This document shows positions 7,952-16,100 of a stretch of DNA of 22,754 nucleotides, piece after piece. The notes under the pieces are model-generated. The model saw only the letters and a program-made list of their open reading frames with translations, searched no databases and was not told the origin of the DNA. The translations under genes were made by a program, and so were the position numbers. The DNA is from DASXMX01 sp036794395 (GTDB lineage: Bacteria > Planctomycetota > Phycisphaerae > Tepidisphaerales > Tepidisphaeraceae), in NCBI GenBank assembly GCA_036794395.1, contig DAIRGS010000099.1, forward strand, positions 1 to 22,754, written 5' to 3'. How positions within the stretch are numbered: the stretch's first letter is position 1; every line of letters begins with the position of its first letter.

Positions 7952-8271
7952 GTTCGAAGATTTCCTGATTCACGATACGACGGACAATGCGAGGAGATAT
8001 AACCGCAGATAGCGCAGATGGCCGCAGATAATGCGAAGAATTGTGTTTCGGCAATTTCCCAACATTTTTTCATCTGTGTTCATCAGTGTCTATCTGTGGC
8101 AAAAAGTTTTCCGGGCGCTATCTGCGGCTCGGAGCCGACCGCTCCAACGGAATCTGACGGAAACTTAAAGTAGGGTTTTAGGAGTTCTTCGTCCGATAAT
8201 ATCGGGTATGAGGCTGAGGCTTTCGCGTTGTGCAGGAGAACTCGCCTGGATTGGGTTGCGTAAGAGCCGCT
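7952..8271. other. Intergenic region with an inverted-repeat element
   Basis: This 320-bp stretch has no convincing ORF. Its main content is the 8003-8127 repeat listed separately. The final 140 bp before the LAB_N gene includes an AT-rich GATAATATC around 8195, but no matching -35 box was found, so no promoter is called. Confidence 0.6.
8003..8127. repeat. Short interspersed repeat with 13-bp terminal inverted repeats
   Basis: CCGCAGATAGCGC at 8003-8015 and its exact reverse complement at 8115-8127 bound a 125-bp segment. Inside it, further copies of GCAGAT and its complement ATCTGTG recur (8014-8030, 8071-8100), so the whole segment can fold into an imperfect hairpin. It has no coding capacity. 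It is probably a non-autonomous repeat rather than a regulatory element, but its copy number cannot be judged here. Confidence 0.5.
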
Positions 8272-8649
8272 ATGACCGAACTCTTGCTGATTTACACGTC
8301 GCTGGCCCTGTTCCGGATGCCTTTCCAGGAGAACTACATCCTTTGGAAAGTGATTGGATTTGCGGGCATCGGCACATTCGGCACGCGGTTTCTGGTGCAA
8401 TGGATCTACAGCGAGCGGCTCAAAGAGAGCAAAATCCCGCCGATCTTCTGGTGGCAAAGCCTGATTGGCACGATACTGTGCCTTGCCTATTTTATACGGC
8501 AGCAGGATTCAGTGGGCATTGCAGGGTATGTACTCAACGTGATCCCCTATACGCGGAACCTGATGCTCGTATACTCCAAAAAACGGCGCGATCGCGAGGC
8601 GGAGCTTCGTGGTTTCACGCCTGTCATTTCCACTGATTCTGAGCATTAA
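8272..8649 (+). CDS. LAB_N (lipid A biosynthesis N-terminal) domain membrane protein
   Basis: A 125-aa protein from ATG 8272 (AAGAG five bases upstream); an in-frame GTG at 8230 would add 14 residues without a good ribosome site. It has three hydrophobic segments. The second contains the hallmark GFAGIGTFGTRFLVQWIYSERLKESKIPPIFWWQSLIGTILCLAYFI, which matches the LAB_N domain pattern (FxxRFxVQWxxSE+...P..FW..S..G). The third segment is GYVLNVIPYTRNLMLVY. In other bacteria this domain occurs in small membrane proteins next to ArnC-like GT2 and ArnT-like transferases and is linked to lipid A or polyprenyl-sugar modification. Its biochemical role is not settled. The GT2 gene starts 22 bp downstream, so the two are probably cotranscribed. 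Confidence 0.88.
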   Translation: MTELLLIYTSLALFRMPFQENYILWKVIGFAGIGTFGTRFLVQWIYSERLKESKIPPIFWWQSLIGTILCLAYFIRQQDSVGIAGYVLNVIPYTRNLMLVYSKKRRDREAELRGFTPVISTDSEH

Positions 8650-8671
8650 CCCCTAGCGCCAAGGATGGCAC

Positions 8672-9469
8672 GTGAAACTGACGAACCCCATGCAACCGAT
8701 CCTGAGTATCTGCGTTCCCGTTTACAACGAGGCCGAGAATCTGCCGCTCCTGCACGCGGCAATTGCAAAGGTGATCGACGCCAACGACATCGACGCCGAG
8801 ATCCTGCTGGTTGACGATGGATCGAAGGATGGCTCGTGGGAAGCAATCGAGGCGCTGGTGGCGAAGGATGCGCGGGTGCGGGGTTTGAGGTTCACGAATA
8901 ACTGCGGCGAGACCGCCGCGAGCGATGCCGGATTGCGGGCGGCGCGGGGAACATATGTGATGACGATGGACGCGGATCTCCAGAACGATCCGGTGGACAT
9001 CCCCAAGTTCATTGCGAAGCTGGCCGAGGGGTGGGACTGCGTGTGCGGCACGCGCGTGTCGACACGCGGCGAAGGTGATAAATTCATCCGTGTCGCTTCG
9101 AGCCGGATCGCAAACTGGGTGCGGAATAAACTAAGCGACGAAAACATCAGCGACGCCGGCTGCACATATCGCGCCTTCAAGCGCGAGTGCATGGCCAGGA
9201 TCAAGCTGTATCGCGGACTACACCGCTTCATCCCAACGTTGCTGAAGATGGAAGGTTACACCGTCGCCGAGATCCCGGTATCGAACAATCCGCGAATCCA
9301 CGGCGAGAGCAAGTACGGCGTATGGAATCGCCTCTTCAAAAGCTTCCGCGATCTGCTCGCGATTCGGTGGATGAAGAGCCGGTTGCTGAACTATCAGGTT
9401 GCGACGGAGTTGGATCGCAGCGCCGAGCTAAGCGACGACACGCGGGACGTGAAGACCGGGGCAGCCTAA
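8672..9469 (+). CDS. GT2 family glycosyltransferase, ArnC/DPM1-like
   Basis: A 265-aa protein. Start GTG 8672 has AAGGA six bases upstream; ATG 8690 is the alternative. The GT-A fold is clear. LSICVPVYNEAENLP near the N terminus and EILLVDDGSKDGSWE bind the nucleotide sugar, TMDADLQNDP carries the metal-binding Asp-x-Asp, and VSTRGEGDKFIRVASSRIANWVRNKLSDENISDAGCTYRAF matches the polyprenyl-phosphate transferase subfamily. RIHGESKYG lies near the end. Such enzymes move a sugar from a nucleotide donor to undecaprenyl or dolichyl phosphate on the cytosolic face of the membrane. The usual C-terminal pair of transmembrane helices in ArnC/GtrB is missing, so it resembles the soluble DPM1-type form. 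It follows the LAB_N gene closely, and the neighbouring LAB_N protein might provide the membrane anchor (inference). Confidence 0.92.
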   Translation: MKLTNPMQPILSICVPVYNEAENLPLLHAAIAKVIDANDIDAEILLVDDGSKDGSWEAIEALVAKDARVRGLRFTNNCGETAASDAGLRAARGTYVMTMDADLQNDPVDIPKFIAKLAEGWDCVCGTRVSTRGEGDKFIRVASSRIANWVRNKLSDENISDAGCTYRAFKRECMARIKLYRGLHRFIPTLLKMEGYTVAEIPVSNNPRIHGESKYGVWNRLFKSFRDLLAIRWMKSRLLNYQVATELDRSAELSDDTRDVKTGAA

Positions 9470-9475
9470 GTCAGG

Positions 9476-9949
9476 CTAATCAACACGTTCTGGAAGCGCT
9501 TGTAACTCGGAATCTCCCCGGACCAATTTGCCGGCATCTGTTCGGCCGATGTAGACCCACCTTGCACGACCGGCCTGCAAGTATCGGTTCCCGCTCCAAT
9601 TCTTTGGGTCCACATAGTCACGTCCCGTGCGGATTCGTGCCTCGGGGCAAGAATACCATTCTGCAAATTCATCACGCCCGAATGGCTTGCGCGCAAAATT
9701 GGAAAACACCCATCGACCTGCAACCCAGCTGAAGCAGCCGAACTCTTGAATCGTCACGTCTTCGTCAGTCGCGGCCAGAGTGGTCGAGTAGACCCACGTG
9801 AACTCATAACCAGAAGGAATTCCCACGGCCGCCCGCACTTGGTTGGGATAATGCGACACCCTCAGCCCAACAGGAGTCTTGCCACATCGGACGATCGCGT
9901 TTGGAGATGAGATAATCGAGCGCCTGCCAAACAACCGCTCCAAGAACAT
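9476..9949 (-). CDS. Hypothetical protein, 157 aa
   Basis: I do not recognise this protein. It reads from ATG 9949; codons upstream to 10045 remain open but run into the preceding gene. There is no signal peptide or membrane segment. It is rich in aromatic residues and arginine, with a Trp/Tyr-rich second half (WVYSTTL, FGCFSWVAGRWVFSNF, DEFAEWYSCPEARI, YVDPKNWSGNRYLQAGRARWVYIG), suggesting a small beta-rich globular fold. The start is 28 bp after the stop of the secreted Ig-like gene, so it may be the last member of that operon. Its stop lies 6 bp from the stop of the convergent GT2 gene. Confidence 0.6.
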   Translation of the reverse strand: MFLERLFGRRSIISSPNAIVRCGKTPVGLRVSHYPNQVRAAVGIPSGYEFTWVYSTTLAATDEDVTIQEFGCFSWVAGRWVFSNFARKPFGRDEFAEWYSCPEARIRTGRDYVDPKNWSGNRYLQAGRARWVYIGRTDAGKLVRGDSELQALPERVD

Positions 9950-9977
9950 GAATCCGCCCTTACTTTGAAATAGCGAC

Positions 9978-10376
9978 TTATTTGGTCTTGAACACCAATA
10001 GATATGGCACCGCTGAGTGTCCTTCCGCGTCTTTGAAGTTTCCAAACTTCGGACTGTTCACCCAGATAGCGTAGGTCGTGGCAGGTTTGAGATGAACCGT
10101 CAGAACGCACGTGCGCTTGTCCGGCAGGTAGCGGGGCTTGCCGGAGGCGTCGGGAAAAGTTTCTTTGGATAACGTCGTCCACGACCAACTGTTGTCATGC
10201 ATGTCCTTGCTGAAGGTCACGCGAATCTCGGTCAGTGCCGCATCCACATTATCCGCGCCCGCCTCGGGGACAGTTTTCGTGACGACGGGCGGAACGGCCT
10301 GAAGCGTCACCTCGTCGGCTCGTGCAACGCTCATGAACGATATGACTGCCAGGCAGATGAATGCAAGGGATTTCAT
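9978..10376 (-). CDS. Secreted single-domain Ig-like protein (Big_5 type)
   Basis: A 132-aa protein. Start ATG 10376 has GGAGGG eight bases upstream; the longer open frame to 10607 overlaps the ArnT-like gene and is not used. MKSLAFICLAVISFMSVARA is a clear signal peptide, probably cleaved before Asp21. The mature part is one bacterial Ig-like domain: PPVVTKTVPEAGADNVDAAL, EIRVTFSKDM, then WSWTTLS and LKPATTYAIWVNSP, the usual strand pattern of the SbsA/Big_5 family. These domains commonly occur in exported planctomycete proteins as binding or structural modules; no catalytic motif is present. It sits 130 bp downstream of the ArnT-like gene behind its own promoter candidate, and the 157-aa gene follows 28 bp later. 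Confidence 0.82.
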   Translation of the reverse strand: MKSLAFICLAVISFMSVARADEVTLQAVPPVVTKTVPEAGADNVDAALTEIRVTFSKDMHDNSWSWTTLSKETFPDASGKPRYLPDKRTCVLTVHLKPATTYAIWVNSPKFGNFKDAEGHSAVPYLLVFKTK

Positions 10377-10454
10377 GAACAGGACCCTCCGCGGAGTGCG
10401 GCCCGGATAAATGCCAAACGGCCGATCGCGCCGCGGACCCCAGCGCAAGTCGCA

Positions 10455-10489
10455 AGTATAAGAATGCCTGTTCGATGGTTGGGTGTCAA
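10455..10489 (-). promoter_or_regulatory. Promoter candidate for the Ig-like protein gene
   Basis: On the minus strand a perfect TTGACA (10484-10489) is followed after 17 bp by CATTCT (10461-10466), a partial -10 box. A better TATACT (10455-10460) lies 23 bp away. It sits in the 130-bp gap after the ArnT-like stop codon. Confidence 0.4.
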
Positions 10490-10506
10490 AGAAAAACTGA
10501 GAGGCA

Positions 10507-12429
10507 TCACGGCACGATCGCGTAAGCCGTGCGGTTGATGGTGATCTCATACGCTTTCCAGCGCGCGTCGCCGGGGGCGGTCTGGAGTTCGATCCTGCGC
10601 GCAGCAATCACTTTGGCGTTGGGAAACCACGATTGAAATAGCTCCCGATCCGGCGGCGGAATGGGCACCGGATGCTTGGCGCGAGCACGCCGATCCACTT
10701 CTACATGGTCGTCCAAGATGACCAGATACACACTGGGCGCGGGACCGGTTTTTGGATGCAACGGCAGATAGAACGATGCCTCTTCGGGCATACGGGACTG
10801 GAGGATGGCCGTGTGATACCCATCGGCCATCTGCACCATTTCCCGCACCGCCGGCGCAGGCGAACGGGCATTGTTGATCGGCGTCAGATAAAACGCGCCA
10901 AACCCCAACAGCACAAACGCGTAAGACACTGTTTGATATGCCAGCCACTTCACGGGCCGGACGGCGTGCATCTCGCGCATGGAATAGACCGCGAATACCA
11001 ATGCCAGCCCGGACAGGAGCATCGCCGTGACCGTCAGAGAATGCGCCGAGCGGGCAAGAAATAGAAGTGTAATCGCCCAAGCGACGGCTATGAGCGATTG
11101 AATAACGATAATGGTCCCTGGCAATCCACCCATTCGCGCGCGTACCGCCAGTCGAAGCAACGGAACAGTTGCCACCCCCAGCATCAAGGCCTGAGCCGGC
11201 ATCATCGGCAACAGGTACGGGAGCTTCTTCTGCCCGGCAATGGAGAAGAAGCCGATCGTGATGAGGTACCACAGGAGAGGGAAAAACCAGCGCGAGCGAT
11301 TGCGGAGCAGCGGGTACGCAACCGCGAACATCCACAACGGAATCCACGGCGCCGCCATGAGCGGCAGATTGATCGCGTAATACCACCACTCCCTGACATT
11401 CTCCTGATTTTCACCCGACACTTCGCCAACAGATTCGTACCGCCACAATTCCGTCGCATTCGAAACCTGCTTCAGCACGGCCATCGGCCAGGGGAGCGCG
11501 ATTGCCACAAATACCAACACGCCTAGCGTGTGCGCCCGCCATCCGCGTGGGAGCCCGCGGCGAAAACACAGGTGAAACAGAACCAATGGAATCAGGGTAT
11601 GAAGAAAGATCAGCGGACCTTTGGACAGCGCGCCAAGGGCAAGCGAAATGTAAAACAGCACGATGAAACGGGAGTGCGAGGCTCCTGCCGAGCCGGTGTC
11701 GCGTGACCCAGGCGCATCCGGCTCGGCAGGAGCCTCGCACTCCCGGCATCGTGTGCTGTTAGGCAGACACGCTTTGATCCACGCCCATATCGATGCAAGT
11801 GTGAAAAACGCGAGATACGGGTCCGCCATCGCAAGCCGATATTGCTCGGCAACAAGATACATGGTGAGCCATATAACTGTCGCAACCCAGGCAACGCGGT
11901 AGTTATACAGAACTCTGGCCAGATCAAACAACAGAAGCGTGGCCAGGACACCGAGCAGCGCAGGAACCAGACGCGAGGTGGCTTCTGAAACGCCAAAGAT
12001 TCGATACACGATGGCGGCGCCCCAGTATGGCAGCGGCGGCTTTTGCAGCCGGATCTGGCCATTGAGAACTGGGACGATCCATGGGTTCACATGCAATGGC
12101 GGAGCATCAATATCTGCCGCCAGACGGAGGATGCCCTGCTTCCGCACCAAGTGGGCCGCCGGCACTTCAACCTTGCCCGCTCCAAGAGGCCACCCCGACT
12201 CGGCCATCTCGCGGGCCACCTGCGCAACCCGCGCCTCATGGCTGGCGGCAAACTCGCGCCGGCCAAGAAACATCGTAAACATCGCAATAGCGAGAATGAG
12301 CAGCAGCGGAAAGGATCTGGGAGAAGACGACACCGGCGGGAAATATATCGGTGGAGTTATGGGGAAGCCAGCAGTCGATTCGCCGATGTGCGCATCCTCG
12401 CGACGGCTGCGGAGTGTGCGCCAATTCAT
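10507..12429 (-). CDS. ArnT/PMT-like GT-C glycosyltransferase
   Basis: A 640-aa integral membrane protein with roughly 11-13 hydrophobic segments. After the first (about 40-56) comes REFAASHEARVAQVAREM, the periplasmic loop where ArnT/PMT enzymes carry a catalytic acidic residue; Glu65 is the candidate. LQKPPLPYW (129-136), RLAMADPYLAFF (about 198-209), ALSKGPL and QKKLPYLLPMMPAQAL are typical of the family. The C-terminal part is a soluble periplasmic domain. Such enzymes transfer a sugar from undecaprenyl phosphate to lipid A, protein or glycan outside the inner membrane, fitting the GT2 and LAB_N genes nearby. Residues about 229-254, in a loop between membrane segments, come from an in-frame palindromic insertion. 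The ATG directly abuts the upstream Uma2 stop (TGA then ATG), implying coupled translation; no clear ribosome site is seen. Substrate is not determinable. Confidence 0.9.
   Translation of the reverse strand: MNWRTLRSRREDAHIGESTAGFPITPPIYFPPVSSSPRSFPLLLILAIAMFTMFLGRREFAASHEARVAQVAREMAESGWPLGAGKVEVPAAHLVRKQGILRLAADIDAPPLHVNPWIVPVLNGQIRLQKPPLPYWGAAIVYRIFGVSEATSRLVPALLGVLATLLLFDLARVLYNYRVAWVATVIWLTMYLVAEQYRLAMADPYLAFFTLASIWAWIKACLPNSTRCRECEAPAEPDAPGSRDTGSAGASHSRFIVLFYISLALGALSKGPLIFLHTLIPLVLFHLCFRRGLPRGWRAHTLGVLVFVAIALPWPMAVLKQVSNATELWRYESVGEVSGENQENVREWWYYAINLPLMAAPWIPLWMFAVAYPLLRNRSRWFFPLLWYLITIGFFSIAGQKKLPYLLPMMPAQALMLGVATVPLLRLAVRARMGGLPGTIIVIQSLIAVAWAITLLFLARSAHSLTVTAMLLSGLALVFAVYSMREMHAVRPVKWLAYQTVSYAFVLLGFGAFYLTPINNARSPAPAVREMVQMADGYHTAILQSRMPEEASFYLPLHPKTGPAPSVYLVILDDHVEVDRRARAKHPVPIPPPDRELFQSWFPNAKVIAARRIELQTAPGDARWKAYEITINRTAYAIVP
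11669..11745. repeat. Palindromic element inserted in frame in a coding gene
   Basis: Two perfect 28-bp inverted arms (11669-11696 and 11718-11745) surround a 21-bp loop. The arms read GAGTGCGAGGCTCCTGCCGA in their core. The adjoining flanks, CACGATG on the left and CATCGTG on the right, extend the symmetry. The element contributes about 26 residues (ECEAPAEP... ...GSAGASHS) to the ArnT-like enzyme without breaking the frame. Confidence 0.88.
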
Positions 12430-13005
12430 TCAGGTCGCGGGGCGAGTCTCAGATTTCGGCGGCAAGAGTTCGGCGACGGCGATCGCAAAATCGGGAAGGA
12501 CCGATTCGCCCTTGAGTATCCCCGATTCATCAAGCTCGGTAACGCTATGGTCGGGTCGATGGATGCGCAATGTTCGCGAATTGGGATTGATGACCCAAAT
12601 CAGCTTAATGCCTGCGGCGCGATAGTCGGCAAGTTTCTCGTCCAAATCATAGATGAGATCAGTGGGCGAGACCACCTCGATAGCGATGTCCGGTGCGATC
12701 GGAACGTGGCCTTCCATTGGCAGTCCCGAGGCACGCGATGCAAGGATGAATGCCACATCCGGTCGACGGATTCGATCTGGTTCATTCGGAAAGCAACGGA
12801 ACGATTGTTCAGGCAGCACATCACCCAATCGCTGTTTGGAAACATGCGTAAACAATGCGTTTGTGACACGGCCTGCCGTCAAACTCGACAAGTAGCCCAT
12901 GTGCCTTTCGACCAGCCTTCCGTCCACCAGTTCAAACAAGCCATCGTCCTCCATCCGAAGCAAATCGTCTGGTGTGAAACGGGTGTTGGCTTGAACGGTG
13001 GTCAT
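12430..13005 (-). CDS. Uma2-family (DUF820, PD-(D/E)XK nuclease-like) protein
   Basis: A 191-aa protein from ATG 13005; an in-frame GTG at 13026, with AGGA only two bases away, would add seven residues. The Uma2 pattern is complete. FTPDDLLRMEDDGLFELVDGRLVE supplies the first acidic residue, RRPDVAFI and PDIAIEVVSPTD supply the Asp and Glu-x-Val of a PD-(D/E)XK-like core, and KLADYRAAGIKLIWVINPNSR carries the conserved lysine region. The fold is that of restriction-type nucleases, but no activity is established for most members, which are very numerous in cyanobacteria and planctomycetes. The stop TGA directly abuts the ATG of the ArnT-like gene, so they share a transcript; a functional link is not evident. 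It is the first gene after the rpoC end. Confidence 0.9.
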   Translation of the reverse strand: MTTVQANTRFTPDDLLRMEDDGLFELVDGRLVERHMGYLSSLTAGRVTNALFTHVSKQRLGDVLPEQSFRCFPNEPDRIRRPDVAFILASRASGLPMEGHVPIAPDIAIEVVSPTDLIYDLDEKLADYRAAGIKLIWVINPNSRTLRIHRPDHSVTELDESGILKGESVLPDFAIAVAELLPPKSETRPAT

Positions 13006-13061
13006 ATCGTCATTGAATTTTACCACATTCCTATGAAAGCAGGTAGCGGGTTTGAACGCAG

Positions 13062-13091
13062 CACGCCCCGAAGCCGCAACTTCGGGGCGTG
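13062..13091 (-). terminator. Hairpin downstream of rpoC, possible terminator
   Basis: An 11-bp perfect stem, CACGCCCCGAA with its complement and an 8-base loop, lies 34 bp beyond the rpoC stop. No good U-run follows on the minus strand, so intrinsic termination is uncertain; it may instead protect the 3' end of the rpoBC transcript. Confidence 0.5.
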
Positions 13092-13125
13092 TGAGCTGAT
13101 GTCAAATTAAAACCAATAAATCGGC

Positions 13126-16100
13126 TTAACTGCCCGCCTGCGGAACCGTTTCCCGCGGAGTCGGCATCGAGACTTCCTCGCGCGGCAGGCGTTGGATCTC
13201 GACCTCCGGCAATGCGGGCGGCTCGGCCAGGTGCTTGATCTTGAGGTTCAGGTGCGGGTTAAAAGCCGTACCTGCGGGGATCAAGTGACCCAGGATGACG
13301 TTCTCCTTGAGGCCAACCAGTGTATCGATCGCACCGGCCAATGCCGCTTCGGTGAGTACCTTGGTGGTTTCCTGGAAGCTGGCAGCGCTGATGAAGCTTT
13401 CGCTCTGGAGCGACGCCTTGGTGATGCCCAGGAGGAGCGTCTTGCCACGGGCAGGCCGCGGCTTCTTGGCTTTGGCTGGATCCTTACCGGCAGCTTCCGA
13501 GGCCTCGTTGGCTTCGCGAAGCTCGACCTTGGTGACGACGTCGCCCTCTTTGTAGTTCGTGCCGCCGCCATCGGCCACACGAACGCTCTGGGCCACCAGG
13601 TCATTGCCGCCGCGGAAGCGGAACTTGTCCACAACCTCGCCCGGCAGGAACTTGGTGTCGCCGGCGTCTTCAACCTTCACCTTGCGAAGCATCTGGTTAA
13701 GGATGATCTCAATGTGCTTGTCGTTAATCTTCACGCCCTGCGAACGGTAGACGTTCTGCACTTCCGTGAGGAGGTACTGATACAGCGACTCCTCGCCCTT
13801 GATGCGGAGAATGTCGTGAGGAATGATCGGCCCGCGGATGAGCGGGTCGCCGGCCTCGACATAATCGCCGGCGTGAACCTGAAGCTCCTTGTCCTGCGGG
13901 ACGTGGTGCTCCTTTTCCATGCCGGATTCGTTCTTGATGTTGATGGTCATCTTGCCGCGACGCTTATCGGATCGCAGCTCGACGTTGCCCGAGATCTCGG
14001 CCAGAACAGCCGGGTCCTTGGGTTTGCGAGCCTCGAAGATTTCCGTGACGCGGGGAAGACCGCCGGTGATGTCCATCGTGCCGGACGCTTCACGCGGCTG
14101 GCGGGCCAGCATATGACCAGCCTCGATCTTCTGGCCATCCCGCACTTCGATACGTGCCTTGGCCGGCAGGTAATGGAAGTCGAGGATCTTGCCATCCGAG
14201 CCTTCGATGGTGATTCGCGGATGGCGTTCGCCGCGATGCTCGATGACGACAAGCTTGGCTTCGCCCGGGGTGGAACCAGCGCCTTTGCGCTCTTCCTCCA
14301 TGCGGGCGGTTTCGCCTTCCTCGATGTCTTCGTAACGGACGGTACCGCCCTTCTCAGCCAGAATGGGCGTGATGTGCGGGTCCCACATCACAAGCTGCTG
14401 ACGGGCTTTGACCTTTTCGCCATCGGCGACAAGGACGGTCGCACCGTAAGGAACCTTGTACTTTTCCTTCTCGCGACCCTTGGCATCGACCAGGGCGATT
14501 TCGCCGTTGCGCTTGAGGGCGACAAGGCGCTTCATGCCTTCGGCATCGATCGTGTGCACTGCGTTAATATCGCGGTGCTGAACGATGCCTTCGGATGACG
14601 CCTTGATGTCGTTTTCAATGTATGCCGACGTTGCGACGCCACCGGTGTGGAACGTACGCATGGTGAGCTGCGTGCCCGGCTCGCCGATCGACTGAGCGGC
14701 GATAATGCCAACCGCCAGGCCTTCTTCGACAACCTGATTGGTCGACATATCGATGCCGTAGCACCGCGCGCAAACGCCGCGCGGGCTTTCGCAGGTAAGC
14801 GGGGAGCGAACGCGAATGCTCTCGAGCTTGAGTTCCTTGAGACGATCGGCCATCTCGTTGGTGATCATGTCGTTCTCGGAAACGATCACCTCATCGGTAA
14901 TTGGATTGCGGATGGTATCGCGGGCGGTCCGGCCAATGATCATATCCTTGAGCTCGACCTCGACGGTCTCGCCCTTGTAGATGGTCGTCTTGGTCACGCC
15001 GTTGAAAGTGCCGCACTCAATCTGGTTGACGATGACGTTCTGAGCGACGTCGGCCAGCTTGCGGGTAAGGTACCCGGAGTCGGCGGTCTTCAGAGCGGTA
15101 TCGGCCAAACCCTTACGCGCGCCGTGGGTGGACGAGAAGTACTCGAGCACCGACAGCCCTTCGCGGAAGTTCGACTTAATCGGCGTTTCGATAATTTCGC
15201 CGGACGGCTTAGCCATCAGGCCGCGCATGCCGCCCAACTGACGAATCTGGTCAACGTTACCGCGGGCACCGGACACGGCCATCATCGCGATGGGGTTGAG
15301 GTACTTGAGCATTCCGCCGGTCTTGGCGGGAATTGGGCGACCTTCCTCGTTGCGGTAATCGTTCTGTAGACCGGCCATCAGGTCTTCGGTGACCTGTTTA
15401 CGAGCGTGCGTCCAGGTGTCGACCAGGGCGTTGTAACGTTCCTGATCGGTGATGGCGCCCATGCGGTACGACTTTTCGATGCCGTCGGCGGTCTTCTGAC
15501 TGGCGGCAAGGATGGCTTCCTTGGTATCGGGCGAACGGATGTCGGTAATGCCAAAGCTCATCCCGGCCAGCGTGCTGCGCTTGAAGCCCAGGGCCTTCAT
15601 GTTGTCGAGCAGCGCGATGGTGGCCGGGCGACCGAGGTTTTCGTACGTGTCGGCAATTACGCGGCTGGAGCCCTTGGCGGTCAAAGGATAGTTATAGAAC
15701 GGCATCTCTTTTGGCAGGATGTCGTTGAAGATGCACCGGCCCACGGTCGTGAGAATCACGCGACTCTTAAAGTGCTTGCTGCGCGTCTTACCGGGGTAGT
15801 TCGCGTCCTTACGCTTGCGGGCTTCTTCAAGCTGCTTCCAGGCCTGGTCCTCAATCGGAACAGCCGCGGACTTGTCATCCGGGACAACCTCAGCGCGGTC
15901 AGACAACCGGACGTAGATGAGCGCGTGCATCGCGATATCGCCCAGGTCGTACGCCATCATCGCTTCTTGAGGGCTGTTGAAGAGCATGAACTCGCCCTTG
16001 TCGCCTTCGCGATCCGCGGTGATGTAGAACGTCCCGAGCACGATGTCCTGCGACGGCGTGATGATCGGGCTGCCGTTGGCCGGGGAGAAGATGTTGTTCG

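Noticed and set aside
8190..8202. AT-rich TAATAT as a -10 box before the LAB_N gene
   Set aside because: No acceptable -35 box at 16-18 bp upstream.
9463..9477. Small palindrome containing both convergent stop codons after the GT2 gene
   Set aside because: Only a 5-bp stem and no T-run on either strand, so it cannot be called a terminator.
10377..10607. N-terminal extension of the Ig-like protein to 10607
   Set aside because: It overlaps the ArnT-like gene, and a signal peptide with a good ribosome site begins at 10376.
12043..13110. 355-codon plus-strand frame opposite the Uma2 and ArnT-like genes
   Set aside because: Shadow frame; both minus-strand genes have clear family motifs.
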